From the NCBI GenBank assembly GCA_016933415.1, contig JAFGAX010000034.1:1-34649 (forward strand): 34,649 nt of DNA, read 5' to 3'. Source of the DNA: a bacterium (GTDB lineage Bacteria; Zhuqueibacterota; QNDG01; DTFT01). Under the pieces are notes generated by a model. That model saw only the letters and a program-made list of their open reading frames with translations. It made no database searches and was not told where the DNA came from. This document shows, in pieces, positions 8,766 to 15,657 of the stretch. Position 1 is the stretch's first letter; the number at the start of each line of letters is the position of its first letter. The translations under genes were made by a program, and so were the position numbers.

Positions 8766-9490
8766 GCGGACGGATTCCAGGCGGGCTTGTCCCCGACCCG
8801 CTCGTCGTACAGTTTCCGCAGCCGCTGGACGTCCTCCCACGTCGGCCTCTTCCATTCGGGGTTGCGGAGCAGGGCCGCGGGATGGTAGGTGGCGATGACC
8901 GGAACGCCGTTCCGCTCTTGAACGGCGCCGCGGAGTCGCGAGAGCGGATCCGCGCACGACAACAGACTCTGGGCGGCGAACCGTCCCAGGGCCAGGATCA
9001 GGCGCGGCTGGATGCGGTCGATCTGACCTTCCAGATAGGGCAGGCAGAGCGCCGTTTCCTCCGGAAGGGGATCCCGGTTGCGCGGCGGCCGGCATTTCAG
9101 GACATTGGCGATGTACACTTCCTCACGGTCGAACCCGACGGCATTGAGAATGCGGTCCAGGAGCCGGCCTGCTTCGCCCACGAAGGGCTCCCCGCGCCTG
9201 TCCTCCTCCTCGCCCGGGGCCTCGCCCACGATCATCAGCCGGGCGTCCGGATTACCGGCTCCGAATACCAGATGCGTCCGGCTCGCGGCCAGGCCGCATT
9301 TCCGGCAGTCCCCGATCTCGATGCGGAACGCTTCGAGTCTGCCGCCGGCCGGAGAAGGCGCGGGCCCGCGGAGACCCAGCGCGGGCAGCGCAAGCGCCAG
9401 CCCGTACAACTCAGGCCCCCCCAGATCGCGCTGCTGGGCGAGATAAGCTTCGGCCTTGGACGTCCAGACGTCCACGGCGGACTCCGTCAT
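8762..9490 (-). CDS. Family 4 uracil-DNA glycosylase (4Fe-4S, SPO1-type)
   Basis: Family 4 UDGs remove uracil from DNA to begin base excision repair. The 242-residue product carries CRKC (C62, C65), then C133 in VLKCRPPRNRD and C149, which should bind a 4Fe-4S cluster. The active-site motif GEAPGEEEDRRGEPFVGEAGRLLD is represented by its GEAPG core at 90-94, and the second motif is TYHPAALLR with H203. A poorly conserved 50-residue N-terminal extension precedes the catalytic domain, as is common when the protein is annotated as phage SPO1 polymerase-related. The ATG at 9490 overlaps the coaBC stop as ATGA, and the end overlaps the dnaB start. Its position between coaBC and dnaB suggests co-expression with replication. 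Confidence 0.94.
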   Translation of the reverse strand: MTESAVDVWTSKAEAYLAQQRDLGGPELYGLALALPALGLRGPAPSPAGGRLEAFRIEIGDCRKCGLAASRTHLVFGAGNPDARLMIVGEAPGEEEDRRGEPFVGEAGRLLDRILNAVGFDREEVYIANVLKCRPPRNRDPLPEETALCLPYLEGQIDRIQPRLILALGRFAAQSLLSCADPLSRLRGAVQERNGVPVIATYHPAALLRNPEWKRPTWEDVQRLRKLYDERVGDKPAWNPSA

Positions 9491-10704
9491 GTCCGGCCTC
9501 CGTCGGCTCTCAGCTCCTCGATCGCGTCCCAGACGGACGCCGCGGCTTCCCATTTCGGCATCAGCGGCAGGGGCCGGACGCGGTGTTTTATGTCGATGAG
9601 CGTGAGACGGTTGGTGTCGCTTCCGAAACCCGCATCCGGCTCGGAGGCCGGATTCAGGCAGATCAGGTCGAGCTTCTTGCGCGTCAGCTTTTCGAAGGCG
9701 TTGGCCTCTCCGTTTTCGGTTTCCAGCGCGAAGCCCGCCACGATGCGGCCGTTCTTGACGGCGGCGGCGCGGGCCACGATGTCTTCGGTCGGTTCCAGTT
9801 CAACCGTTCTTTTTTCAGCGGTTCTCTTCCACTTGATGGAAGGGACGGTCGCCGGACGGTAGTCGCCCACGGCCGCGGCCATCACGAGGATATCGTGATC
9901 CGGCCACTCCTTTTCGACCGCGTCCGACATGTCCGCGGCCGAGCGGACGGGTAAAAGGCGGATGCCGTCGGCCACGTGCCGGAATGCCGCGCCGGAGATC
10001 AGCGAGACGCGGGCGCCCCTGAGAAGCGCCTCTTCAGCCATGGCCAGGCCCATTTTCCCGGACGAGGGATTGGTCAGATAACGGACCGGATCCAGATTTT
10101 CGGCCGTGGGGCCCGCGGTCACAAGCACCCGGAGGCCGCCAAGAGTCGTCGAACCGCGGAGCGCCGTGCGCACGGCGTCGAGAATCCGTCCGGCGCCGGC
10201 CAGCCGGCCGCGGCCGGATGCGCCGCTCGCCAGGGGGCCGGATTCCGGGTCGACGAAACGGTGCCCCAGCGCCTTCAGGGTTTCGACATTCCGGAGATAG
10301 ACGGCGTTTTCAGCCATCCCGAAATCCATGGCGGGTGCCCAGACAACGGCCGTGCGCGCGGCCGCGATCGCCGTGGTGACGAAATCATCCGCGATGCCGC
10401 ACGCGGCCTTTCCGACGCTGTTCAGCGTGGCGGGACAGACCAGCGTGCACTCGGCCCATTCGGACCAGCCGATATGCCGCGTGGTGATGACCCGGTGCCC
10501 GGGAAACAGCGACACGGCCACTTCATGCCGCGACAGGGTTTCGAACGTCAGGGGCGCCACGAATTCCGCGGCCGCGGCGGTCATCGCGACGCGAACCTCA
10601 GCGCCCTCGGTCTGCAGGAGCCGAAGCACTTCGCAGGCCTTGTAGGCGGCGATGCCTCCGGTCACGCACAGGAGGATCCTCCTGTTTTCCAGGCGGCCCC
10701 TCAC
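9487..10704 (-). CDS. coaBC: Bifunctional phosphopantothenoylcysteine decarboxylase/phosphopantothenate-cysteine ligase
   Basis: CoaBC makes 4'-phosphopantetheine for coenzyme A: the C-terminal CoaB domain joins cysteine to phosphopantothenate and the N-terminal flavin-dependent CoaC domain decarboxylates it. The 405-residue protein has the CoaC motifs CVTGGIAAYK, H77 in RHIGWSEWA and PATLN, and the CoaB motif AGPTAENLDPVRYLTNPSSGK (core PVRYLTNPSSGKMG). The usual PAMN reads PAMD (D127), and the usual ACG of the flap reads ASG (S160); these correspond to Asn125 and Cys158 of E. coli Dfp. I recall the same pair in Bacteroidota CoaBC, so I read it as a lineage type and not a loss. The start is GTG at 10704, six bases after the rpoZ stop. 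Confidence 0.95.
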   Translation of the reverse strand: MRGRLENRRILLCVTGGIAAYKACEVLRLLQTEGAEVRVAMTAAAAEFVAPLTFETLSRHEVAVSLFPGHRVITTRHIGWSEWAECTLVCPATLNSVGKAACGIADDFVTTAIAAARTAVVWAPAMDFGMAENAVYLRNVETLKALGHRFVDPESGPLASGASGRGRLAGAGRILDAVRTALRGSTTLGGLRVLVTAGPTAENLDPVRYLTNPSSGKMGLAMAEEALLRGARVSLISGAAFRHVADGIRLLPVRSAADMSDAVEKEWPDHDILVMAAAVGDYRPATVPSIKWKRTAEKRTVELEPTEDIVARAAAVKNGRIVAGFALETENGEANAFEKLTRKKLDLICLNPASEPDAGFGSDTNRLTLIDIKHRVRPLPLMPKWEAAASVWDAIEELRADGGRT

Positions 10705-10710
10705 GGACGG

Positions 10711-11013
10711 TCAGCCCGCCTCTTCCGGCGGCAGAACCTCGTAGTGGATCCTGCCCTCCGCCATTTCCTCGATCGCGACTCGGGACGGCTTCGGGAATTT
10801 GGTGTGGTTTTTCAGAAGGGCCTCGTGATCGATTTCGACTTCGTCGAAATCCTCGTTCTCCTTGGGCTCCACAGGCGTCACCGCCTCCCGGTCCTTGTCA
10901 ATCAGCGCCTTCTGCTCGTCATTGACCTGGCGGGCCCGCCGGGCCATGACGACCACGGCCTCGTAGATATTCCCGGTCTTCGCGACCAGTTCATCCGTTG
11001 ATAATTCCTTCAT
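10711..11013 (-). CDS. rpoZ: RNA polymerase omega subunit
   Basis: Omega helps fold and place the beta' subunit of RNA polymerase. The 100-residue protein begins MKELSTDELVAKTGNIYEAV and continues VVMARRARQVND, matching the conserved NxYExVxVxAxRARQ core of omega. The C-terminal half is acidic (VEPKENEDFDEVEIDHEA) and ends in a segment predicted to pack on beta'. The ATG at 11013 has GGAGAG about six bases upstream. Placement directly after gmk is the classic gmk-rpoZ arrangement of many bacteria, which strengthens the assignment. The long acidic insert after the core is unlike E. coli omega, but such tails vary widely. Confidence 0.9.
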   Translation of the reverse strand: MKELSTDELVAKTGNIYEAVVVMARRARQVNDEQKALIDKDREAVTPVEPKENEDFDEVEIDHEALLKNHTKFPKPSRVAIEEMAEGRIHYEVLPPEEAG

Positions 11014-11035
11014 GGTTCTCTCCGTTGCGCTTGAA

Positions 11036-11611
11036 TCAGGGTTGCCTGTTCCCGGCAGGACGCAGGACCGCCAGAAGGCAGTCGACCGCATCCTCGAGCC
11101 GGTCGTTGAATACCAGAAAATCGTACTGTTCGCAATGCGCCATCTCCGTCTCCGCAGCGGCCAGACGCGACTGCACCGCGTCCGGGTGATCCGTTCCCCG
11201 CCGTTCAAGACGCTCGCGCAAGGCGGACAGGGAGGGCGGCAGAAGAAAAATCAGAACCGATCGGGCATAGGACCGCTTCACGTCGAGCGCGCCCTGCACG
11301 TCCAGGTCGAGAATCACACGCGCGCCCGCCTCCACCCAGTCGAGCACCGGTTCCACCGGGGTCCCGTACCGGTTTCCATGAACCTCCGCCCATTCCAGAA
11401 ATCGGCCGCTCCGGATCCGGCGGTCGAATTCCCCCGAATCCAGAAAATAATAATCAACGCCTTCGGTCTCCCCGGGCCGCGGCGGCCGGGTCGTCGCGGA
11501 CACCGAATACCGGAGTGACGGATCACGCCGGAGCACCGCGGACAGAACCGTCGTCTTCCCGCCTCCGGAGGGCGACGACAGGACGAACAGTTTCCCGGCG
11601 CCTCCGTTCAT
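11036..11611 (-). CDS. gmk: Guanylate kinase
   Basis: Gmk phosphorylates GMP to GDP with ATP in nucleotide metabolism. The 191-residue product has the P-loop SSPSGGGKTT (12-21), the GMP-binding segment SVSATTRPPRPGETEGVDYYF (core TTRPPRPGE), FLEWAEVHGNRYGTP, and DLDVQGALDVK. The lid region LERRGTDHPDAVQSRL with its RGTD motif is clear. Length is typical (about 190-205). The ATG at 11611 overlaps the yicC stop as ATGA. The order yicC-gmk-rpoZ-coaBC is a widely conserved cluster. Identification is secure. Confidence 0.97.
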   Translation of the reverse strand: MNGGAGKLFVLSSPSGGGKTTVLSAVLRRDPSLRYSVSATTRPPRPGETEGVDYYFLDSGEFDRRIRSGRFLEWAEVHGNRYGTPVEPVLDWVEAGARVILDLDVQGALDVKRSYARSVLIFLLPPSLSALRERLERRGTDHPDAVQSRLAAAETEMAHCEQYDFLVFNDRLEDAVDCLLAVLRPAGNRQP

Positions 11612-12486
11612 TCCAGATTCTGGGACTGCTCGCGCATTTTCTCGATCTCCTCCTTCATGGCCACGGCGGAGTGGCTGATCTCGGCGTCATTGGCCTTCGA
11701 GCAGATCGTGTTGACCTCCCGGTTCATCTCCTGCAGCAAAAAGGTCAGCTTCTTGCCGACGGCCCGGTCCTCGCCGAGCGTGCGCTCGAAGAGCGCGCAA
11801 TGGCTCCGCATGCGGACGCATTCCTCCGTCACATCCATGCGGTCCGAAAGCAGGGCGATCTCCTGGTGCATGCGGTTCTCGTCGAGATCCTTGTCCTCCG
11901 TCAGCTGACGCACACGGTCGCGCATCCGGCCGTAGATCTCCGGAAGCCGTTGCTTCGACAGGGCCTCCAGGGAATCCACGCCTTCGTACAGTCGGCGTGT
12001 TCGTTCGAGCAGGTCCGCCGCAAGGGCCCCCCCTTCCTGACGGCGCATGGCCTGCAGCCGGTCCAGCGCGGCGGAAACGGCTTTGCGCAAGGTCTCCCAA
12101 AGTGCTTCCGCGGTTTCCGGCTTGCTGTCCGGTTCCAGAATTTCCGTGAACTTCAGGTAATGTTCGAGAGTCAGCTTTTCGCGCAATCCGGCGGCTTTGC
12201 GTAATTCCTGCAATAATAATTGAATGGCCCGGACCTTGGACGCATTGATGCACAATCCGAGATCTTCGGGTTTCTCTCCCTGCAGAGAAACGTTCACATA
12301 AAGTTTGCCCCTGTCAACGGATTTGCGGATCAAATCCTTGATTTCTTTCTCGAAAGGCGTGAGGGACGGAGAGAGGCGGCAGGATATCTCCAGAAACCGG
12401 TTGTTAAAGGATTTGATATCGACCACCACAACAGACTGATTATAATGGACTTCGGATGCTCCAAGCCCGGTCATGCTGGCTGTCAT
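11608..12486 (-). CDS. yicC: YicC family endoribonuclease
   Basis: YicC proteins are RNases reported to promote decay of small RNAs such as RyhB; the Bacillus relative YloC is an endoribonuclease. The 292-residue protein starts with the family signature TASMTGLGASE, has IKSFNNRFLEISCRLS, and ends with the DUF1732 block (RLTSHC-like RMRSHCALFE, GKKLTFLLQEMNREVNTICSKAND, cited by core LLQEMNREVNT). The middle is a long helical region. GGAG sits five bases upstream of the ATG at 12486. It is the first gene after a strong sigma-70 promoter at 12532-12560 and heads the long housekeeping run. Family assignment is very secure; its RNA targets here are unknown. Confidence 0.96.
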   Translation of the reverse strand: MTASMTGLGASEVHYNQSVVVVDIKSFNNRFLEISCRLSPSLTPFEKEIKDLIRKSVDRGKLYVNVSLQGEKPEDLGLCINASKVRAIQLLLQELRKAAGLREKLTLEHYLKFTEILEPDSKPETAEALWETLRKAVSAALDRLQAMRRQEGGALAADLLERTRRLYEGVDSLEALSKQRLPEIYGRMRDRVRQLTEDKDLDENRMHQEIALLSDRMDVTEECVRMRSHCALFERTLGEDRAVGKKLTFLLQEMNREVNTICSKANDAEISHSAVAMKEEIEKMREQSQNLE

Positions 12487-12509
12487 GAAGACTCCAAAAA
12501 GAGACTAAC

Positions 12510-12526
12510 CCTAAAAGAATTTTAGG
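12510..12526 (-). promoter_or_regulatory. 5' leader hairpin of the yicC transcript
   Basis: A perfect 7-bp stem (CCTAAAA/TTTTAGG) with a three-base loop lies at the predicted 5' end of the transcript that starts near 12525. It could protect the RNA from 5' decay or act as a DNA operator. There is no U-tract right after it, so it is not an intrinsic terminator. Confidence 0.5.
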
Positions 12527-12531
12527 TTTAT

Positions 12532-12560
12532 ATTTTACAAAAAAAAATGGAGGATGTCAA
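12532..12560 (-). promoter_or_regulatory. Strong sigma-70-type promoter for the yicC operon
   Basis: The minus strand reads TTGACA at 12560-12555, a 17-base spacer that includes a nine-T run, and TAAAAT at 12537-12532. The -35 is a perfect match, the spacing is ideal and the -10 has five of six bases. The predicted start is near 12525, about 40 bases before the yicC ATG. It lies in an AT-rich gap between the PorV-like gene stop and yicC. Confidence 0.85.
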
Positions 12561-12596
12561 CGGGTTTTTTGTTTGTTTTTAAAAAGGTTATCAGAA

Positions 12597-13646
12597 TTAG
12601 AAGTGGAAGAAATTGTCTTTATCCCAGGTCATGGTGGTTGACAAACGATGACAGTTCCCGAGGTCGTTTTGTCCGGAGAAGCTGTAATCCACGTGAAAAA
12701 CGGAGAATCGCATGCCGGCGCCTGCCGTCATTCGGTCCACGTTGTATCCAACACGCAAAGCGACACGGTCTCGTACGCCCACTTCCAATCCGCCGTGCCA
12801 TTCTCCGTCCATGGAGCCGGAATGAAACGAAGCGGCGTTTCCGATGCCGTCCAGGCCGAATTCAAAATCCGAAACAGGCATGAAACGCAACGGCCCGATC
12901 AAGACCGGCAGTCCGGCTCCGAAACGCAGACGCGGACGGACCCACTCGGTGCGGCCTTCCCGCCAGACGACGGGCGTGGCGGTCGCGTCCTTCAGAACAA
13001 CGCCGAGCTGAACGCCGCGGACCGACCGCCAGAAGAGGCCGATGTCAAATCCCATTCCCCAGGCTGAATAGCGGTCCACGGATTTATGAATTGTCTTGAG
13101 GGTGACGCCCAGCGACATCCGGTCCGAACGCCGCACGGACATCGTGACCGCCAAAGTGAGTTCCTGGTCGTCCACGGACCGCTCCGCATAGGGCACGTTC
13201 AGACGGATATTGCCGTCGGCGTCCGTGATCCATGCGCCGAGCGGCCGAGACGGATCCGTGAGACGCGTGACCGGAATGCCGTCCACGCCCATGCGGTACA
13301 GGCCGACCGCCAGAGCGGTTTTCTCTCCGAACGGCATCCCGCCCGCCAGAAAATCCACATTCACCGCTCCGGCGAACCGTTCCGCGTGCATCCCGTGCAA
13401 CTGGGGACCCGGCATCCAGGCCAGCGCCGCAGGATTCCAGTACACGGCCGTGACATCCAGGGACGCCGCGGCGTTCGCGTTGCCGAGTCCCTCGGCCCTG
13501 GCACCGGCGCCGGCGCGGTAATACTCCATCGCGTACTTGGCGTCATTGCCGCTTCCCGCGTTCAGGAAGGCCGCGGAAACCAGAACGAGGAGCGCCGCTT
13601 CTTTTCGGGCATGGAATGCCGCTCGTATTGATTCAGATGTGGCCAT
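12597..13646 (-). CDS. PorV/UPF0164-like outer membrane beta-barrel protein (second copy)
   Basis: A 349-residue protein with an N-terminal hydrophobic segment (LLVLVSAAFLNAGSG), then RAGAGARAEGLGNANAAASLDVTAVYWNPAA. The GARAxGLGNAxxA...AVYWNPAAL core is the hallmark of the PorV/UPF0164 family. The body is made of regular amphipathic strands (ALAVGLYRMGVDGIPV, GFDIGLFWRSVRGVQLGVVLKD) and ends with an aromatic-rich strand closing in WDKDNFFHF; a terminal Phe is typical of barrels inserted by BamA. Start is uncertain: ATG at 13646, or GTG one codon earlier, with no clear SD. It differs clearly from the relative at 1684-2718 and is not a recent duplicate. The ligand or partner is unknown. Confidence 0.8.
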   Translation of the reverse strand: MATSESIRAAFHARKEAALLVLVSAAFLNAGSGNDAKYAMEYYRAGAGARAEGLGNANAAASLDVTAVYWNPAALAWMPGPQLHGMHAERFAGAVNVDFLAGGMPFGEKTALAVGLYRMGVDGIPVTRLTDPSRPLGAWITDADGNIRLNVPYAERSVDDQELTLAVTMSVRRSDRMSLGVTLKTIHKSVDRYSAWGMGFDIGLFWRSVRGVQLGVVLKDATATPVVWREGRTEWVRPRLRFGAGLPVLIGPLRFMPVSDFEFGLDGIGNAASFHSGSMDGEWHGGLEVGVRDRVALRVGYNVDRMTAGAGMRFSVFHVDYSFSGQNDLGNCHRLSTTMTWDKDNFFHF

Positions 13647-13693
13647 CACGTGGGGAAAGTAATCAACCGCGGGAATAAATGCAAGCGGGTTTT

Positions 13694-13737
13694 TGACGGG
13701 CCGCGTCCGCCGGCCGGATGATCCGGCCGGCCCGTCA
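13694..13737 (-). other. Large nested GC-rich hairpin spanning the stop codon of the REC-PAS-DHp gene
   Basis: Outer arms TGACGGGCC (13694-13702) and GGCCCGTCA (13729-13737) form a 9-bp stem. Inside lies CCGGCCGGAT/ATCCGGCCGG (13710-13719, 13721-13730) around a single base. The TGA stop of the REC-PAS-DHp gene is at the outer arm. No U-run follows, so this is not a classical terminator, although it may block 3' exonucleases or pause polymerase. Confidence 0.6.
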
Positions 13738-14802
13738 GGTGGAGGCTTCGATGTCGAGCATCCGCGTCCCCTTCAGGTATTCCTTGGTGACCGGATGCGA
13801 GATATTGGCGAGTTTCTGCGTGATGTCCCGGATGCGGAGGGCGTTCTTGACGATGACGCGCAGGCGCCTGCGGATATCCTCCTGCGGGAGACGTTCGTCC
13901 TGAAGCAGGAACTGGGCGTTTCCCAGAATGGGCACCAGGGGATTGTTGATCGCGTGGTTGACGGCGACGGCCGTTTCCACCACCGCGGTCACCCGGTCGG
14001 ATTCGTTTTTGTCGTACTCGGCGAATTGACCGGCCCCGATTTCCTTGCAGATGCTCAGCGTGCCCATGGGCTTTCCGGCGCTGTCCTTCATGATCGAGAG
14101 AGACAGATTGACGGGGATCCGCCGGCCGCCCCGCTTCAGAAGGAGAATCTTGTAGTTCTGCACCTTGTTGCGTTTCTTCAGAAGCGCGCTGATCTTCAAC
14201 AGGTCCGCGTTGCCGTTCACCATGAAGGATCCGACCCGTTTCCCCACGATCTCCTCGAAGGGAACGCCGAACAGCTCCTCGGCCGCCCGGTTGCAGTAGG
14301 TGACAACGCCGCGCGTGTTGGTGGTCACAATGGCTTCCGCCGAGCTTTCGACGACCCGCTCGAGAAAATCCTTGGCTTCTCGGATGGTTTCCCAGCAGTT
14401 GACCTCCTCCATCTTCAGCTGGTGGGAGACCATCACATCCTCGACGAATTCGACCAGTTCACTGGCGTTGAAGGGCTTGGAAAGGCAGGCGCTGAAACCG
14501 AGATTGTAGTAATGCGTCCGGTTCCGGATCCCGTTCGGCGTCAGGACGATGAAGGGCACGTCCCGGTTCGCCCTGAAGCGGGGATCCGTGAGGAAGCGCA
14601 TGTAGAATTCCTCTCCGGTCATGTCTTCCAGCTGTCCGTCCACGATGACGACATCCGGTATGCGGACCGCGATGGACGCGAGGCCCGCTTCCCCGTTCCG
14701 GCAGAGCCGGCAGTCGTACAGGCCGTGGTTCAGCGCCGATTCCGCGGTCCGGCGGTACTTTTCGTCGGCGTCAATAAACAGAATTTGCTTCGGATTTTCC
14801 AA
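13735..14802 (-). CDS. Receiver-PAS-DHp protein lacking an ATPase domain
   Basis: This 355-residue signalling protein has a receiver domain at 5-120 (acidic FIDADE, phospho-acceptor D55 in VVIVDGQ, T88, K109 in CLSKPF). A PAS domain follows (about 142-255: AIVTTNTRGVVTYCNRAAEELFG, core TYCNRAAEELFG). Residues 275-335 form a dimerisation helix pair with an H-box, AVNHAINNPLVPILGNAQ (H283). The protein ends at 355, with no HATPase domain and none of its N or G boxes. It therefore cannot autophosphorylate in the usual way; H283 could be phosphorylated in trans or pass phosphate on. The likely start is TTG at 14802, seven bases after the lone receiver gene, with which it forms a two-gene operon behind a sigma-54 promoter. 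Confidence 0.85.
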   Translation of the reverse strand: MENPKQILFIDADEKYRRTAESALNHGLYDCRLCRNGEAGLASIAVRIPDVVIVDGQLEDMTGEEFYMRFLTDPRFRANRDVPFIVLTPNGIRNRTHYYNLGFSACLSKPFNASELVEFVEDVMVSHQLKMEEVNCWETIREAKDFLERVVESSAEAIVTTNTRGVVTYCNRAAEELFGVPFEEIVGKRVGSFMVNGNADLLKISALLKKRNKVQNYKILLLKRGGRRIPVNLSLSIMKDSAGKPMGTLSICKEIGAGQFAEYDKNESDRVTAVVETAVAVNHAINNPLVPILGNAQFLLQDERLPQEDIRRRLRVIVKNALRIRDITQKLANISHPVTKEYLKGTRMLDIEAST

Positions 14803-14809
14803 TCGTCGT

Positions 14810-15178
14810 TTATCCCAGTTTCTGTTCCACGAGATTTTTCAGCGTCGACAGGTCCCAGGGTTTGGAAAGATAGTAGGTGCCGTTCCGTTCATCCTCGCGG
14901 ACCTCGCCGAACCGGACGTCGAAATATCCGGACGTCAGAACGCGAACCGCCTCTGGACGGGTCTCCCGCACCCGATCGAGAAAATCCGATCCGGACGAGT
15001 CGGGCAGTTTCAAATCGCTCAGTATGAAATCGACCGGATGCTGATCGACGATCCGGATGGCGTCGGACGCGCGGGTGGCGGTGTGGAGTTCATATCCCTC
15101 GTCCGAGAAGAAATCGACGAGAATCTCCAGGATGTCCGTCTCATCATCGACGAACAGCAGGCTTCTGGGCTGATGCAT
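14810..15178 (-). CDS. Stand-alone response regulator receiver
   Basis: A single receiver domain of 122 residues with no output domain. The acidic pair is DDE at 11-13, the phospho-acceptor is D55 in FILSDLKLPD, the Thr/Ser switch is T82 in VLTSGY, and K106 is in YLSKPWD. The SKPW form is common in receivers of phosphorelays. GGAGG is six bases upstream of ATG 15178, a strong start. Like CheY, Spo0F or DivK, it can act only by protein contact or by relaying phosphate. The REC-PAS-DHp protein follows seven bases downstream, so the two probably work together. Confidence 0.92.
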   Translation of the reverse strand: MHQPRSLLFVDDETDILEILVDFFSDEGYELHTATRASDAIRIVDQHPVDFILSDLKLPDSSGSDFLDRVRETRPEAVRVLTSGYFDVRFGEVREDERNGTYYLSKPWDLSTLKNLVEQKLG

Positions 15179-15196
15179 CGCGGCCTCCGGGTCGGA

Positions 15197-15213
15197 CGGT
15201 TCCGGCGGAACCG
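15197..15213 (-). promoter_or_regulatory. Leader hairpin 2 of the receiver operon
   Basis: Perfect inverted repeat CGGTTCCG-G-CGGAACCG, folding as a 7-bp stem with a three-base loop. It ends about ten bases before the GGAGG ribosome site of the lone receiver gene, so it could affect translation start. No U-run follows. Confidence 0.55.
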
Positions 15214-15245
15214 GTCCAGTTCGCAGGCCCTGAAGGTGATCCGAG

Positions 15246-15264
15246 CCGGGGAATCGTTCCCCGG
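15246..15264 (-). promoter_or_regulatory. Leader hairpin 1 of the receiver operon
   Basis: Perfect inverted repeat CCGGGGAA-TCG-TTCCCCGG, 8-bp stem with a three-base loop. It lies about 42-60 bases downstream of the predicted sigma-54 start at 15306. It could be a protein-binding operator or an RNA structure; no U-tract argues against termination. Confidence 0.55.
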
Positions 15265-15317
15265 AGTTTGCCCCATTCGTGCGGAACCATCAGGACCTGC
15301 ATATGCTTCGAGAATAC

Positions 15318-15332
15318 GCAAGTACCATGCCA
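15318..15332 (-). promoter_or_regulatory. Sigma-54 (RpoN) promoter for the receiver / REC-PAS-DHp operon
   Basis: Minus-strand TGGCATGGTACTTGC matches the sigma-54 consensus TGGCACG-N4-TTGC with one mismatch (T for C) and the exact GG-to-GC spacing. The predicted start is near 15306, giving a leader of about 128 bases to the ATG at 15178. The sigma-54 activator encoded next door (15658-17028) is the obvious candidate to drive it. Confidence 0.75.
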
Positions 15333-15393
15333 CCAATCACCAAATAGATTATCGTGTTGTTATTCTTATACTTGCAATGGCCTCCAATGTACG

Positions 15394-15411
15394 CATATGA
15401 TATGTCATATG
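15394..15411. promoter_or_regulatory. Palindromic candidate enhancer (UAS) for the sigma-54 promoter
   Basis: CATATGA-TATG-TCATATG is a perfect 7-bp inverted repeat with a four-base spacer. Its centre is about 97 bp upstream of the predicted sigma-54 start, where NtrC-family activators usually bind. The size suits a Fis-type helix-turn-helix dimer. Confidence 0.6.
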
Positions 15412-15582
15412 ATTTCTTTGTCAGGAAAGCTTTTCCGCACCGGGTACCCTTTTCCATGCTCTTACGCGGCCGCTGGAAAACGATCCGAATCCGTTAAAAC
15501 GGTTGATCGGACCGGATCGGTAGATGGATGGCATGAACTCGAGGCTGGAGATCCCGGGATCCGCGGCTGCCGGGTGCCGGAC

Positions 15583-15617
15583 AAAAAAAATCCCCCCCTG
15601 CCGAAGAAGGTGGGGAT
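15583..15617 (-). terminator. Intrinsic terminator after the NtrC-type gene
   Basis: On the minus strand ATCCCC pairs with GGGGAT, with further C-G pairs inside after one mismatch, and eight U residues follow (15590-15583). It lies about 40 bases after the stop at 15658 and would end the kinase operon before the regulatory spacer. Confidence 0.85.
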
Positions 15618-15657
15618 GAACGGAAACGGAATGCGGTCGGCCCGGCCGGGTGTCCGG

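Larger units (their letters stand above)
15179..15582. other. Long regulatory spacer between the NtrC-type gene and the lone receiver gene
   Basis: About 400 bases with no convincing gene. From right to left it holds weak inverted repeats near 15484-15525, a clean palindrome (15394-15411), an AT-rich stretch with a sigma-54 promoter (15318-15332), and two perfect GC-rich hairpins (15246-15264 and 15197-15213) in the predicted leader. The AT-rich stretch stands out against the GC-rich surroundings. It is the largest non-coding region in the window. Confidence 0.75.

Noticed and set aside
7308-8888. 526-codon open frame on the plus strand
   Set aside because: Antisense shadow of dnaB and the end of the glycosylase gene, which are both certain.
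1684-13646. Type IX secretion system from the two PorV-like genes
   Set aside because: No PorU, Sov/SprA, PorK-N or C-terminal sorting-domain proteins are visible, and PorV/UPF0164 barrels occur widely without the system.
13649-13690. Possible TTGCAT-17-TACTTT promoter before the second PorV-like gene
   Set aside because: Both hexamers match poorly and the start site would fall at or past the start codon.
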